Origin: Corynebacterium sp. HMSC08A12
GTDB taxonomy: Bacteria; Actinomycetota; Actinomycetes; Mycobacteriales; Mycobacteriaceae
NCBI RefSeq assembly: GCF_001807485.1
Contig: NZ_KV789165.1
Span: 1 to 45,405 of the forward strand
Reading direction: 5' to 3'
DNA length: 45,405 nucleotides
The translations under genes and the position numbers were made by a program. Positions 24,746-32,763 of this stretch are shown in pieces. Under the pieces are notes generated by a model. That model was not told the origin of the DNA. It did no database searches and saw only the letters and a list, made by a program, of their open reading frames with translations. Each line of letters opens with the position of its first letter. Within the stretch, counting starts at the first letter, position 1.

Positions 24746-26448
24746 AAGGCGGCCAGCAGTTCCGCCGCGCGGGTGAGGTTGGCCTGGAACTGCTTCGGCT
24801 GCTCCGCCTTGTCGCGGTTGAAGGTCAGGCAGTACTCGATGCTGGTGGCCTTCGGCGTGTAGTTCACGCCGAAACCATTGGGGATAGTGGGGGCGAAAAC
24901 ATAGCGGATGATGTGCGCATCGCTACCGATCGAGGTGGTGGACAGGAAGTCCGTGCGGGCGGCTTTGACGCCCGGATCCGCCAGCAGCGCCAGGGGAGCG
25001 CCGGACTGCTTCTCCGAGGTGAAAGACAGCGCCCACAGGTGGCGATCGATGCCACGACCAGTCTTGCAGCCAATCACCCAGTTGCGGTGGGCATTCAGGG
25101 CCTCCTGCAGGGCCTCGACAGTCGGCTTGCCGGCGACGAGCTGCTTAGAGAAAGCCACGGCCTCCGGGGTGACCGCGCGCAGGCATTCCGTGCGGCCGGC
25201 CTTGTACTCGCGCATATCCACGGCCTCGTACACCGCGCGGATGCGGCCGAAGGTCAGCAGTTGCGCGATGGAGAGAATCAGCTGGCTCATCGCATCGGCA
25301 CTGAACTTAAATGGAAGCTCCTCCTTCGCCAGTTTCGGCACCTCGATGATTTCTACGGCGTATTCGTCGCCGGTGGGAATGGAGGCGGCAGGCGTAACCG
25401 GGGATAGTTTCAGCGGAGCGACATCAGCTGGGGTGACATCCGCGTCGGCGCTTGGGGACGTAGGGGCGTCACTATCCACAGCCTCCTGCACCCGACGCAC
25501 CGCCTCCACGAGCGTGGCTCCATCGACCGTCGAATGCTCCACGTGCATGGCCGCAAAATTGCTGGCCAGGTTGATTTCATACGTCAGTGGCTTGTAAACC
25601 CAGGCGTGGCCGGGGGCGAAAGTGAGGTCGCGCAGCAGGTCGGCGTCGGTGGCCTGCGCATCGTCGATCAGGTGCAGCGCGAAAAGTTGATCGCGCAGGG
25701 TGGCCTGAGTCTCCGCGGGGAGCGGAACCTCCGCCAGAGCCGCGGAGCCGAGGTAGGAAAGGCGAGAGTCCAGGGCGGGAGCGGCAGGGTCGCCGGTGGT
25801 GCTCCCGGCGGTGTCGGAGTTAGTACGCAGCACCTCCAGGATGGCGCGCAGCTGCTCCCGAGAGGCTAGGCGCCCCTGCTCGTCCGTGATGCGCAGGTCG
25901 AACACGTGGCCATCCACGATCATGCCGATGCTGCGGGATGCGGTGCCGAGCTCGCTGAAGGTGACCTCATCGCAGTCTGGGCGGGGGATGCGCAGCGCAC
26001 CGTTGAAGCAGCGCCACTGGTTGGCGTCCAGCGGATTGCCGCGGCCGTCGACCTCCTCCGGCATCGAACCATCGGCCTGCTTCAGGTGCACCAGCGCCAG
26101 GGCGCGCAGGATGTCCACGGCACGATCCAACCCAGAGGTCTCCGTGCGCAGGTTGATCTGGAAGCCCACGTTCGAGGTGGTCTGTAGCGGCGTGCGAACG
26201 GTCAGGTAATCGCGGAGCCAGTGGTCTGCCAGCCAGCTGCTGTTCGCGGCGTCGCGGTCGGCGGCGAAGGCCTCCAAGGCGGACTGCAGGGCGGGGCCCT
26301 GGTTGGCTTGGAAGTCCTCGATGGTTCGCTCCGTGGCGGCCAGCGTATCGGCATCCGCGACGGCAGAGACCGCATGGCGGAGCGCGGGCAGCGTGGCATC
26401 CAGCGGTGGTACGGGGAGAGGCTTGAGGTGGGCACGATTGTCCTGCAT
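24730..26448 (-). CDS. Carnitine/choline O-acyltransferase family protein
   Basis: 572 residues of a family best known from mitochondria and peroxisomes, which moves acyl groups between coenzyme A and carnitine or choline. The catalytic histidine is His305 in MHVEHSTVDGATL (family HxxxDG). The other family signatures are the STTSIGSD segment and GFGVNYTPKATSIEYCLTF in the C-terminal part, both in the correct order. The N-terminal PLPVPPLDATLPAL is also typical of the family. It is divergent from an acyl-CoA synthetase across a GlxR-like operator, which supports a role in acyl-group handling. Acceptor (carnitine, choline or other) is not determined by the sequence as I read it. Confidence 0.88.
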   Translation of the reverse strand: MQDNRAHLKPLPVPPLDATLPALRHAVSAVADADTLAATERTIEDFQANQGPALQSALEAFAADRDAANSSWLADHWLRDYLTVRTPLQTTSNVGFQINLRTETSGLDRAVDILRALALVHLKQADGSMPEEVDGRGNPLDANQWRCFNGALRIPRPDCDEVTFSELGTASRSIGMIVDGHVFDLRITDEQGRLASREQLRAILEVLRTNSDTAGSTTGDPAAPALDSRLSYLGSAALAEVPLPAETQATLRDQLFALHLIDDAQATDADLLRDLTFAPGHAWVYKPLTYEINLASNFAAMHVEHSTVDGATLVEAVRRVQEAVDSDAPTSPSADADVTPADVAPLKLSPVTPAASIPTGDEYAVEIIEVPKLAKEELPFKFSADAMSQLILSIAQLLTFGRIRAVYEAVDMREYKAGRTECLRAVTPEAVAFSKQLVAGKPTVEALQEALNAHRNWVIGCKTGRGIDRHLWALSFTSEKQSGAPLALLADPGVKAARTDFLSTTSIGSDAHIIRYVFAPTIPNGFGVNYTPKATSIEYCLTFNRDKAEQPKQFQANLTRAAELLAAFLRTL

Positions 26449-26531
26449 GACCTCGAGTCTACTGAGGAGCTACGGGGGTGAACGCCGGAAAGATCCGAAT
26501 ATTTTTAAAAGGAAAATACTTGTTCGGCAAC

Positions 26532-26545
26532 GTGATGCACGTCAC
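26532..26545. promoter_or_regulatory. GlxR (CRP-like) binding site candidate
   Basis: GTGA-TGCACG-TCAC is an exact match to the core of the CRP/GlxR consensus TGTGANNNNNNTCACA. It lies 84 bp before the acyltransferase start and 58 bp before the synthetase start, in the shared divergent promoter region, so it could control both genes in response to cAMP. Confidence 0.65.
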
Positions 26546-26602
26546 TCGCTTAAGGTTTGTCTTACATTGCAAGCGCAGGCCCCGGTTACAAGGAGTGAAA
26601 CC

Positions 26603-28225
26603 ATGCCGATCCAGAGCCCACAGCAGGAAATCGACATCCCGAACAGCACAATCTACGACGTACTTTTCGGCAACATCGCCGAAGAAGACCTTGGTCGCAT
26701 CGCCATCACGGACGACGCCACGGGATCGCAAACCACCTACGGGGAACTCAAGGCTCTTATTGACGCCTTCGCGGGCGCACTGGCCGAACGCGGAGTCAAG
26801 CCAGGCGTAGTCGTCGGGCTGCACTGCCCGAACAGCCTCGCCTTCGCGGTCGCCTTCCATGGAATTCTCCGCGCCGGGGCAACTGTTACTACCTTGGGGT
26901 CACTACTGAACGCTCACGACGTGGCAAAACAGCTTAAGGACTCAGGTGCGACGTATGTGCTGACGACCAAGCTGCTGGGAGAAGCGGGCGTCCAAGGTGC
27001 AGAAGAGGCAGGGATCGACCCGGGCAACATCATCGACCTCACCGACGAAGCAACTGGCCTCAAGGCGCTCGTGGGGGAGGGCCGCCCCGCGCCCGAAGTC
27101 ACCATCGACCCGGCGACCCACGTGGCGGTGCTGCCGTACTCGTCGGGCACCACGGGTGTGCCGAAGGGCGTGCGTCTGAGCCACCGCAACCTCGTGGCGA
27201 ACATTCTGCAGATCGGCGTGCGGCTCGGTCCCAACGGCCTGGACCGCGACTCCGTGGTGATGTGCGTGCTGCCGTTCTTCCACATCTACGGCATGAATGT
27301 CCTGCTGAACTCCTGCCTGTACGTGCGCGCCCACGTGGTGACCATGCCCAGCTTCGACCTGGAGAAGTTCCTGGCAGCTCACCAGAAGCACGGCATCACG
27401 TTTACCTTCATCGCCCCGCCGATCGCCGTGGCGCTGGCCAAGCACCCGCTGGTGGACAAGTTCGACATCGGCTCCCTGGAGACCGTACTTTCCGGCGCGG
27501 CGGCCCTGGACGGGCAGCTTGCAGACGCCGTGGCCAGCCGCCTGGGCGTGCGCATCCTGCAGGGCTTCGGCATGACCGAAACCAGCCCCGTGACCAGCGT
27601 GAGCGACGTCGGCGTTACGCCACTGGATTCCATCGGCCTGCCGGTCTCCAACACGGAGGTAAAGATCGTGGACATCACGACAGAAGACCTCGAGGAGATC
27701 CACCCGCCTGCGAACGAGGGCGAGCGTTCCATCGAAGGTGAAATGTGGGTGCGCGGCCCGCAGGTCATGCTCGGTTACCTCAACAACGAGGAAGCCACCG
27801 CCAACACCATCACTCCCGACGGATGGCTGCGCACCGGCGACATCGCGAACCTAGACCACCTGGGCAATGCCTACGTGGTCGACCGCATGAAGGAACTGAT
27901 CAAGTACAAGGGTTATCAGGTTGCCCCGGCCGAGCTGGAAGCGCTGCTGATGACCCACGAGGCCATCGCCGATGCGGCCGTGGTCGGTTACCTGCGCGAA
28001 TCCGACGGCGAAGAGCTGCCACGTGCATTCCTGGTGCTGCAGCAGGGTGTGGACCCGAACGACCCGGCCGTGAGTGCGGAGGCACTCATGGAGTGGGTTG
28101 CTGAGCGCGTGACCCCGTACAAGAAGATCCGCATGGTCGAGTTCATCGACGCGATCCCGAAGTCCAGCACGGGCAAGATCCTGCGCAAGGATCTGAAGAA
28201 CGTGCCCGTGGCAGCTAAGGCCTAG
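26603..28225 (+). CDS. AMP-forming acyl-CoA synthetase (4-coumarate/fatty acid type)
   Basis: Activates a carboxylic acid to the acyl-AMP and then the acyl-CoA. 540 residues. The ATP-binding motif is YSSGTTGVPKGVRLSHRN (about residues 179-196), followed by LQGFGMTETSPVT, GWLRTGDIANLD, the hinge DRMKELIKYKGYQV and the C-terminal catalytic lysine in PKSSTGKILRKDL. Sequence style is closest to plant-type 4-coumarate and medium-chain acyl-CoA ligases; the substrate is uncertain. AGGAG at 26591-26595 sets the start. Convergent with nrdF, with only 5 bp between the stop codons. Confidence 0.88.
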   Translation: MPIQSPQQEIDIPNSTIYDVLFGNIAEEDLGRIAITDDATGSQTTYGELKALIDAFAGALAERGVKPGVVVGLHCPNSLAFAVAFHGILRAGATVTTLGSLLNAHDVAKQLKDSGATYVLTTKLLGEAGVQGAEEAGIDPGNIIDLTDEATGLKALVGEGRPAPEVTIDPATHVAVLPYSSGTTGVPKGVRLSHRNLVANILQIGVRLGPNGLDRDSVVMCVLPFFHIYGMNVLLNSCLYVRAHVVTMPSFDLEKFLAAHQKHGITFTFIAPPIAVALAKHPLVDKFDIGSLETVLSGAAALDGQLADAVASRLGVRILQGFGMTETSPVTSVSDVGVTPLDSIGLPVSNTEVKIVDITTEDLEEIHPPANEGERSIEGEMWVRGPQVMLGYLNNEEATANTITPDGWLRTGDIANLDHLGNAYVVDRMKELIKYKGYQVAPAELEALLMTHEAIADAAVVGYLRESDGEELPRAFLVLQQGVDPNDPAVSAEALMEWVAERVTPYKKIRMVEFIDAIPKSSTGKILRKDLKNVPVAAKA

Positions 28226-28230
28226 CGGCG

Positions 28231-29247
28231 CTAGAAATCCCAGTCATCCTCCTCCGTTGATTCCGCCCGCCCGATCACGTAGGAGGATCCGGAGCCGCTA
28301 AAGAAGTCGTGTGTTTCGTTGGAATCCGGCGCCAGGGCGGCGATGATCTCCGGCTCCGTTTTCGCCGCTTCTTCCTCGTATTGCGGTGGATACCCCAGAT
28401 TCATCAGCGCCTTATCCGCGTTGTAGTGCACGAAGGCCATCACGCCGTCGATCAGCGATTTCTCGTCGGCTAAAGCTTCGCCGTACAGATCTCCGGAGTA
28501 CTCCTTCTCTAACTCCAGAAGTTCCTCCACTAGTGTGAATGTGAACTCCTCGAGTTCCGCCGAGCGCTCCGGGTGGGCCTCCAGCCCTCGCTGGAATTTG
28601 TATCCCGAGTAGTACCCGTGGACGGCCTTGTCACGCAGGATCAACCGGATCATGTCGGCTGTATTCATCAGCGTGCCACGGCAGCTAAACCACAGCGGTA
28701 GGTAGAACCCGGCGTATAGCAGCAGGGAAGACAGTAGCGTGGCGGCAACCTTCCGCTTGAGTGGGTCGTCCCCGTAGTAGTGCTGCATCACTGCCGTCGC
28801 TCGGCGCTGCAGGGCTGGGTTACCGATGGCCCAGGTATAGGCGGCGTTGATTTCCTCGCTGCTGCACATCGTGCTGAACACACTGCTGTAGCTGCGCGCG
28901 TGAACGGCTTGCATAAAGGCGATGTTTGCGTAGACCGCTTGTTCGTGTTCGGTGCGGGCATCCGGGATCTGGCTGATCTCACCAACGGTCGCCTGCACAG
29001 TATCCAGCAGCGTGAGCCCGGTGAATACCTTGGTGGTCAGCTCGCGTTCTGCGTCCGTCAGTGCGTTCCAGGTTGGCAGGTCGTTGGACAGCGGTACTTT
29101 CTCTGGCAGCCAGAAGTTGCTGGTCAGCCGCTGCCAGATCTCCAGGTCCTTCTGGTCGTCTAGCCGGTTCCAATTCACCGGCCGTAGCGGCCGGGCGGGG
29201 TCGTGCGGCCATTGGGGTGGGGTTTGGGAGCGCGTGAGGTAGCTCAT
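28231..29247 (-). CDS. nrdF: Ribonucleotide reductase radical subunit NrdF, class Ie (QSK) type
   Basis: Small subunit that generates the radical for NrdE. 338 residues, NrdF-like throughout. In ordinary class Ib NrdF six residues bind the metals. Here, with a constant offset of 15 from E. coli NrdF, Asp82, His116 and His210 are kept, but the three glutamates are changed: Gln113 (FMQAVHARSY), Ser173 (TLLSSLLLYAGF) and Lys207 (LRDKAVHGYY). The radical tyrosine is kept as Tyr120. Q/S/K at these positions defines the metal-free class Ie subunits that use a DOPA radical made with NrdI and oxygen. AGAAAGGA precedes the ATG. nrdI lies 58 bp upstream on the same strand; nrdE is not adjacent. Confidence 0.92.
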   Translation of the reverse strand: MSYLTRSQTPPQWPHDPARPLRPVNWNRLDDQKDLEIWQRLTSNFWLPEKVPLSNDLPTWNALTDAERELTTKVFTGLTLLDTVQATVGEISQIPDARTEHEQAVYANIAFMQAVHARSYSSVFSTMCSSEEINAAYTWAIGNPALQRRATAVMQHYYGDDPLKRKVAATLLSSLLLYAGFYLPLWFSCRGTLMNTADMIRLILRDKAVHGYYSGYKFQRGLEAHPERSAELEEFTFTLVEELLELEKEYSGDLYGEALADEKSLIDGVMAFVHYNADKALMNLGYPPQYEEEAAKTEPEIIAALAPDSNETHDFFSGSGSSYVIGRAESTEEDDWDF

Positions 29248-29305
29248 TTTTTCCTTTCTGATTGTTCTCGATCGTGTCGTTCTGCTTGTGTCTTATTGCT
29301 CTGTC

Positions 29306-29749
29306 TTATGGACGCCACATCTCCCCGCCAGTCCGATCCCAGAACTCCCGGATGCCTTCCCGAACACGGGCAACATCGCGGGCTGTGCCGAGCAATTCAA
29401 AGCGATAGAGCTCCGGCACCTGGCACTTGGCGGCGATTGTTGGTCCAGCGCAGCAGTATGCCGTACCGAAATTCCTGTTTCCGCTGGTGATCACACCCCT
29501 GATGAGAGAGCGGTTATGTGAATTGTTGAGGAAGGTGATGACTTGCCTGGGCACCGCCTTCCGCGGGTCGCCTCCGCCATAGGTTGGGGTGATGAGCACA
29601 TAGGGCTCGTCGACGATGAGCTCCGGCTCCTTGCGCCGCAAGGGGATGCGGCGGGCGGGAATGTCCAACTTGTCGACGAATCGGCGGGTGTTTTCGGAGG
29701 CAGAGGAGAAGTAGACGATGCGCGGCTGCGAGGCCGCGATTGGTTGCAT
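29306..29749 (-). CDS. nrdI: Flavodoxin-like activator NrdI
   Basis: FMN protein that supplies superoxide or another reactive oxygen species for activating NrdF. 147 residues. The FMN phosphate loop is [13 protein letters not shown] (about residues 13-25), followed by the [17 protein letters not shown] loop and [14 protein letters not shown], the GNRNFG signature of NrdI. It is the first gene of an nrdI-nrdF pair; the usual nrdH and nrdE are absent. In class Ie systems NrdI is required for hydroxylating the tyrosine of the partner NrdF, so the pairing fits. Confidence 0.93.
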   Translation of the reverse strand: MQPIAASQPRIVYFSSASENTRRFVDKLDIPARRIPLRRKEPELIVDEPYVLITPTYGGGDPRKAVPRQVITFLNNSHNRSLIRGVITSGNRNFGTAYCCAGPTIAAKCQVPELYRFELLGTARDVARVREGIREFWDRTGGEMWRP

Positions 29750-29827
29750 TGGGGGAGAGGTCCTTTACAGCTTGTTGCTAGTTGGAGCTGGTTGTTCGTT
29801 GGGGTGAATATCCATAAAACTAGCTCC

Positions 29828-29874
29828 AAAAGTTCAATGACACGAACTTTACAATAACAATGTATTGAACTTTT
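29828..29874. promoter_or_regulatory. 11-bp perfect inverted repeat before nrdI
   Basis: AAAAGTTCAAT (29828-29838) and ATTGAACTTTT (29864-29874) are perfect inverted arms around a 25-bp AT-rich spacer, within the 212-bp divergent region between nrdI and the flavin-binding gene. A second, 8-bp pair (TTGGAGCT at 29782-29789 and AGCTCCAA at 29822-29829) lies on the nrdI side. It does not match NrdR boxes or DtxR sites that I know. Probably an operator pair or overlapping promoters for the two divergent units. Confidence 0.55.
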
Positions 29875-29961
29875 GTGTAGGGTGCCTGGTGTATCCAAGT
29901 TCACACCGCGTACGCGGCTGCGTAGTGCGGAATATGCCAGAGAGAAGAAAGGAAAAAGCTC

Positions 29962-30393
29962 GTGGCGAAGCTAACCCAAGAAATGAAAGACATGATCGAT
30001 GCACAGCTGCCGTACCTGGCGACTGTGACCGACGGCGAGACGCTACTGCCGGACATCGGCCCGAAGCGCAGTCTGCGCGTGTGGGATGACGAGACGCTGA
30101 TCTACAACGAAAACACCGGCCGGCAGCACCTGGAAAACCTACGGGCCGGTTCAAAGGCCGCTGTGGCGGTCGTGGATTGGGCAGAGCTGGACGGGTACCG
30201 GTTTATCGGTCCAGCAGAGTTGTTCCACGAAGGGCCGGTGTGGGAAGCAGCGGTGAAGTTCGCTGAGGAGAAGGGGCACAACCCACCGAAGATGGCGGTG
30301 CTGATCCACATTGAGCAGATCTACACCCTCATGCTCGGCAAGAATGCTGGCCGGTTGTTGGCCAGCGATGACGAGTCCCTGATGGTGGACTAG
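29962..30393 (+). CDS. Pyridoxamine 5'-phosphate oxidase-like flavin-binding protein
   Basis: 143 residues with the FMN-binding split-barrel layout: N-terminal helix, LATVTDGETLLPDIGPKRSLRVWDDETLIYNENTGRQHLENLRAGSKAAVAVVDW (barrel strands and flavin contacts), and a C-terminal alpha/beta part ending at MVD. Such small proteins bind FMN or related cofactors and often reduce small substrates. GTG start at 29962, with GAAAGGA upstream. It is divergent from nrdI across the inverted repeat, so common control is possible. A link to the NrdI flavin cycle is speculation. Confidence 0.78.
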   Translation: MAKLTQEMKDMIDAQLPYLATVTDGETLLPDIGPKRSLRVWDDETLIYNENTGRQHLENLRAGSKAAVAVVDWAELDGYRFIGPAELFHEGPVWEAAVKFAEEKGHNPPKMAVLIHIEQIYTLMLGKNAGRLLASDDESLMVD

Positions 30394-30406
30394 GGGAGTG
30401 TGGCGG

Positions 30407-31507
30407 CTACAGCCCGTACTCGCGGGCCGTAACCGCCGCCTGGTTAACGATCCACTCCACCATTTCCTGCGTCGGGGCGCCGGAAATTGCCTGGTTGGAG
30501 GGGTTATTCATAACGCGGCGCACCACGCCCTCCACGATGATGGCGACCTTCCACAGGCCCAGCACGTGCCAGTAGGCCAGCGCCTGCCGGTCGCGGTCGG
30601 TATCCTTACCGGCCTTCTGCAGGTAGCGCTCCGCCAGCGCCTCCGGGGTGGGGAACCCGTCGGCCAGCGCGGCCTCGAAGCCAGGCAGCTGCAGGCCGTT
30701 CTTGACCGGCCAATACGCCATCAGGGAGCCGATGTCCGACAGCGGATCGCCGAGCGTCGTCAGCTCCCAATCCACCACCGCGTTGATTTTCCCGGTCTCC
30801 GGGTCCGCAATGATGTTGCCGATGTGCAGGTCACCGTGGACCAGCACGGTCTCGTCCTGCTTCGGGATCTTCGCCACCAGCAGCTGCGTCAGTTCGTCCA
30901 GTGCCGGCAGCTCGCGGGTCTTCGTCTTATCCCACTGGCCCGTCCAGCGCCGTAGTTGCCGTGGGGCGTAGGGCTTGTGGGACGCCAAGTCGTCCAAACC
31001 AACCGACTTCAGATCCACGCTGTGGATCGCCGCCATCGCGTCGATAAGCCCGTCGGCGATCTTGCCGCGCACCTCGGGCGTGATGCTGTCCGCAACCTTC
31101 ATGGAGTTGACGGTCACCCCGTCGATGGCGGACATGGCGATCACCGGCACGTCGGCTACCTGCTCGCTGCCTTCGCCGTGAGCTTCACCGCGGCTTGCAC
31201 GGCGGCTTTCCTCCCAGTCCGTCGAGCTGCCGTAGATCTTCGGCACCGGCACATCCGTGTTCTCCAGGGCTGCCATGATCTTGCCCTCGCGGACCACATC
31301 GTGAGCGCTGGCGGTCAGCGTGCCCAATGGCGGACGGCGCACAACCACGCGCTTGCCCTGGGAATCCGTGGCCAGGTACGTCAGGTTCGATTGCCCCGCG
31401 CCGATGCGCTGCAGGGAGATGCCGTCCGCGCCGCCTTCCAGTCCGGCTACGTCGTGCAGCCAGCTGGCCAGGTGGGCGTCAGAAAAAGGGCTAGAGTTAC
31501 TTGTCAC
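30407..31507 (-). CDS. APH-like kinase (ACAD10/11 N-domain type)
   Basis: 366-residue phosphotransferase of the aminoglycoside/choline kinase fold. The catalytic loop [11 protein letters not shown] (about residues 221-231) and the metal-binding [17 protein letters not shown] are intact; the N-terminal [11 protein letters not shown] is a nucleotide-binding loop. This subfamily is fused to acyl-CoA dehydrogenase in animal ACAD10/ACAD11 and includes LvaA of Pseudomonas. Those kinases phosphorylate 4-hydroxyacyl-CoAs. The GTG start overlaps the end of the acyl-CoA dehydrogenase gene by 11 nt, so the two are translationally coupled. A resistance function is unlikely in this context. Confidence 0.85.
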   Translation of the reverse strand: MTSNSSPFSDAHLASWLHDVAGLEGGADGISLQRIGAGQSNLTYLATDSQGKRVVVRRPPLGTLTASAHDVVREGKIMAALENTDVPVPKIYGSSTDWEESRRASRGEAHGEGSEQVADVPVIAMSAIDGVTVNSMKVADSITPEVRGKIADGLIDAMAAIHSVDLKSVGLDDLASHKPYAPRQLRRWTGQWDKTKTRELPALDELTQLLVAKIPKQDETVLVHGDLHIGNIIADPETGKINAVVDWELTTLGDPLSDIGSLMAYWPVKNGLQLPGFEAALADGFPTPEALAERYLQKAGKDTDRDRQALAYWHVLGLWKVAIIVEGVVRRVMNNPSNQAISGAPTQEMVEWIVNQAAVTAREYGL

Positions 31508-32759
31508 GATACTTCCTCAATTCAGCTCGGGCGATGGTCATGCGGTGCACCTCATCGGGGCCGTCGGCCAAGCGCAGGGTGCGCAGGCCCGCCCACATGG
31601 CGGCCAGGGGAGTGTCGTCGGTGACACCCTCCCCGCCGTGTACCTGAATGGCCTGGTCAACGATCCGCAGTGCCATCGCTGGGGCGGCCACCTTGATGGC
31701 GGCGATCTCCTGGCGGGCGGCCTTGTTTCCCACCGTGTCCATCATCCAGGCGGCCTTCATGGTCAGCAGGCGAGCCTGCTCGATGTCGATGCGAGCCTGG
31801 GCGATCTGGTCGCGAATGTTGTCACGGTTGGCCAAAGGCTTGCCGAATGCGGTGCGGGACATAGCGCGGGTGCACATGAGCTCCAGGGCGCGCTCGGCCA
31901 TTCCGATGGCGCGCATGCAGTGGTGGATGCGGCCCGGGCCCAGGCGATCCTGGGAGATCTTAAAGCCCATGCCCTCGCCGCCGAGGATGTCCTTATCCGG
32001 CACGAAGACATCCTTGAAGTGGACCTCCGCGTGGCCTTCGCGGTCGTGGTAGCCGAACACCGGCAGGTTGCGCACGATAGTCACGCCAGGCGCGTCCGCG
32101 GGCACGGCGAGCATGGATTGCTGGCGGTGAATCTCCGCGTCCGGGCTGGTCTTGCCCATCACGATCATCACCTTCAGGTGCGGGTGCATGCCGTTGGAGG
32201 TGAACCACTTGCGGCCGTTGAGCACGTAGCCGCCGTCGGTGCGTTCCATACTCATGCGCACGTTGGTGGCATCGCTGGAAGCCACGCCCGGCTCCGTCAT
32301 GGCAAACGCGGAGCGGATTTCGCCGTTGAGCAGGGGTTCCAGGTACTTTTCCCGGTGCTCGTCGGTGCCGTAGAGTTCGAAGACCTCCATGTTTCCGGTG
32401 TCCGGTGCGTTGCAGTTGCAGGCCTCGGGGGCGAGGTGCATGGACCGGCCCATGATCTCCGCCAGGGGCGCGTATTCGGCATTGGTCAGGCCGGGGCGGT
32501 TGCTATCCCCACCTGAGCTACCAGCGCTACCAGCTCCGCCAGTACCGCCTGCGCCGAGGTGGGGGTGGAACAGGTTCCACAGGCCGCGCTTCTTCGCCTC
32601 GGCCTTTAGCTCGTCGAGGATGGCGGGGAAGTGGTGCGGGTCGCCGGATTCGCGCATCTGCTGCTCGTACACGGCTTCGGCCGGGTAGATGCACTCATCC
32701 ATGAATTCGGTGAGCTTGCCTTGGTACTCCAAGGACCGTTCGCTGTGCTGGAAGTCCAC
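31497..32759 (-). CDS. Acyl-CoA dehydrogenase (ACAD10/11-like)
   Basis: FAD flavoprotein of 420 residues. Family segments: [17 protein letters not shown] (substrate and flavin contacts), [36 protein letters not shown] and the C-terminal [15 protein letters not shown]. Sequence style is that of the ACAD10/11 and LvaC group rather than short-chain FadE. A Gly/Ala/Ser-rich insert ([16 protein letters not shown], near residue 70) interrupts the N-terminal domain. Middle gene of the operon: 4 bp after the upstream SDR gene and overlapping the kinase gene. This suggests one pathway step acting on acyl-CoAs with hydroxyl groups. Confidence 0.88.
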   Translation of the reverse strand: MDFQHSERSLEYQGKLTEFMDECIYPAEAVYEQQMRESGDPHHFPAILDELKAEAKKRGLWNLFHPHLGAGGTGGAGSAGSSGGDSNRPGLTNAEYAPLAEIMGRSMHLAPEACNCNAPDTGNMEVFELYGTDEHREKYLEPLLNGEIRSAFAMTEPGVASSDATNVRMSMERTDGGYVLNGRKWFTSNGMHPHLKVMIVMGKTSPDAEIHRQQSMLAVPADAPGVTIVRNLPVFGYHDREGHAEVHFKDVFVPDKDILGGEGMGFKISQDRLGPGRIHHCMRAIGMAERALELMCTRAMSRTAFGKPLANRDNIRDQIAQARIDIEQARLLTMKAAWMMDTVGNKAARQEIAAIKVAAPAMALRIVDQAIQVHGGEGVTDDTPLAAMWAGLRTLRLADGPDEVHRMTIARAELRKYRDK

Positions 32760-32763
32760 TGTT

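Noticed and set aside
30407..31507. Aminoglycoside resistance gene
   Set aside because: The fold is APH-like, but sequence style and operon with acyl-CoA dehydrogenase point to the ACAD10/11 and LvaA group.
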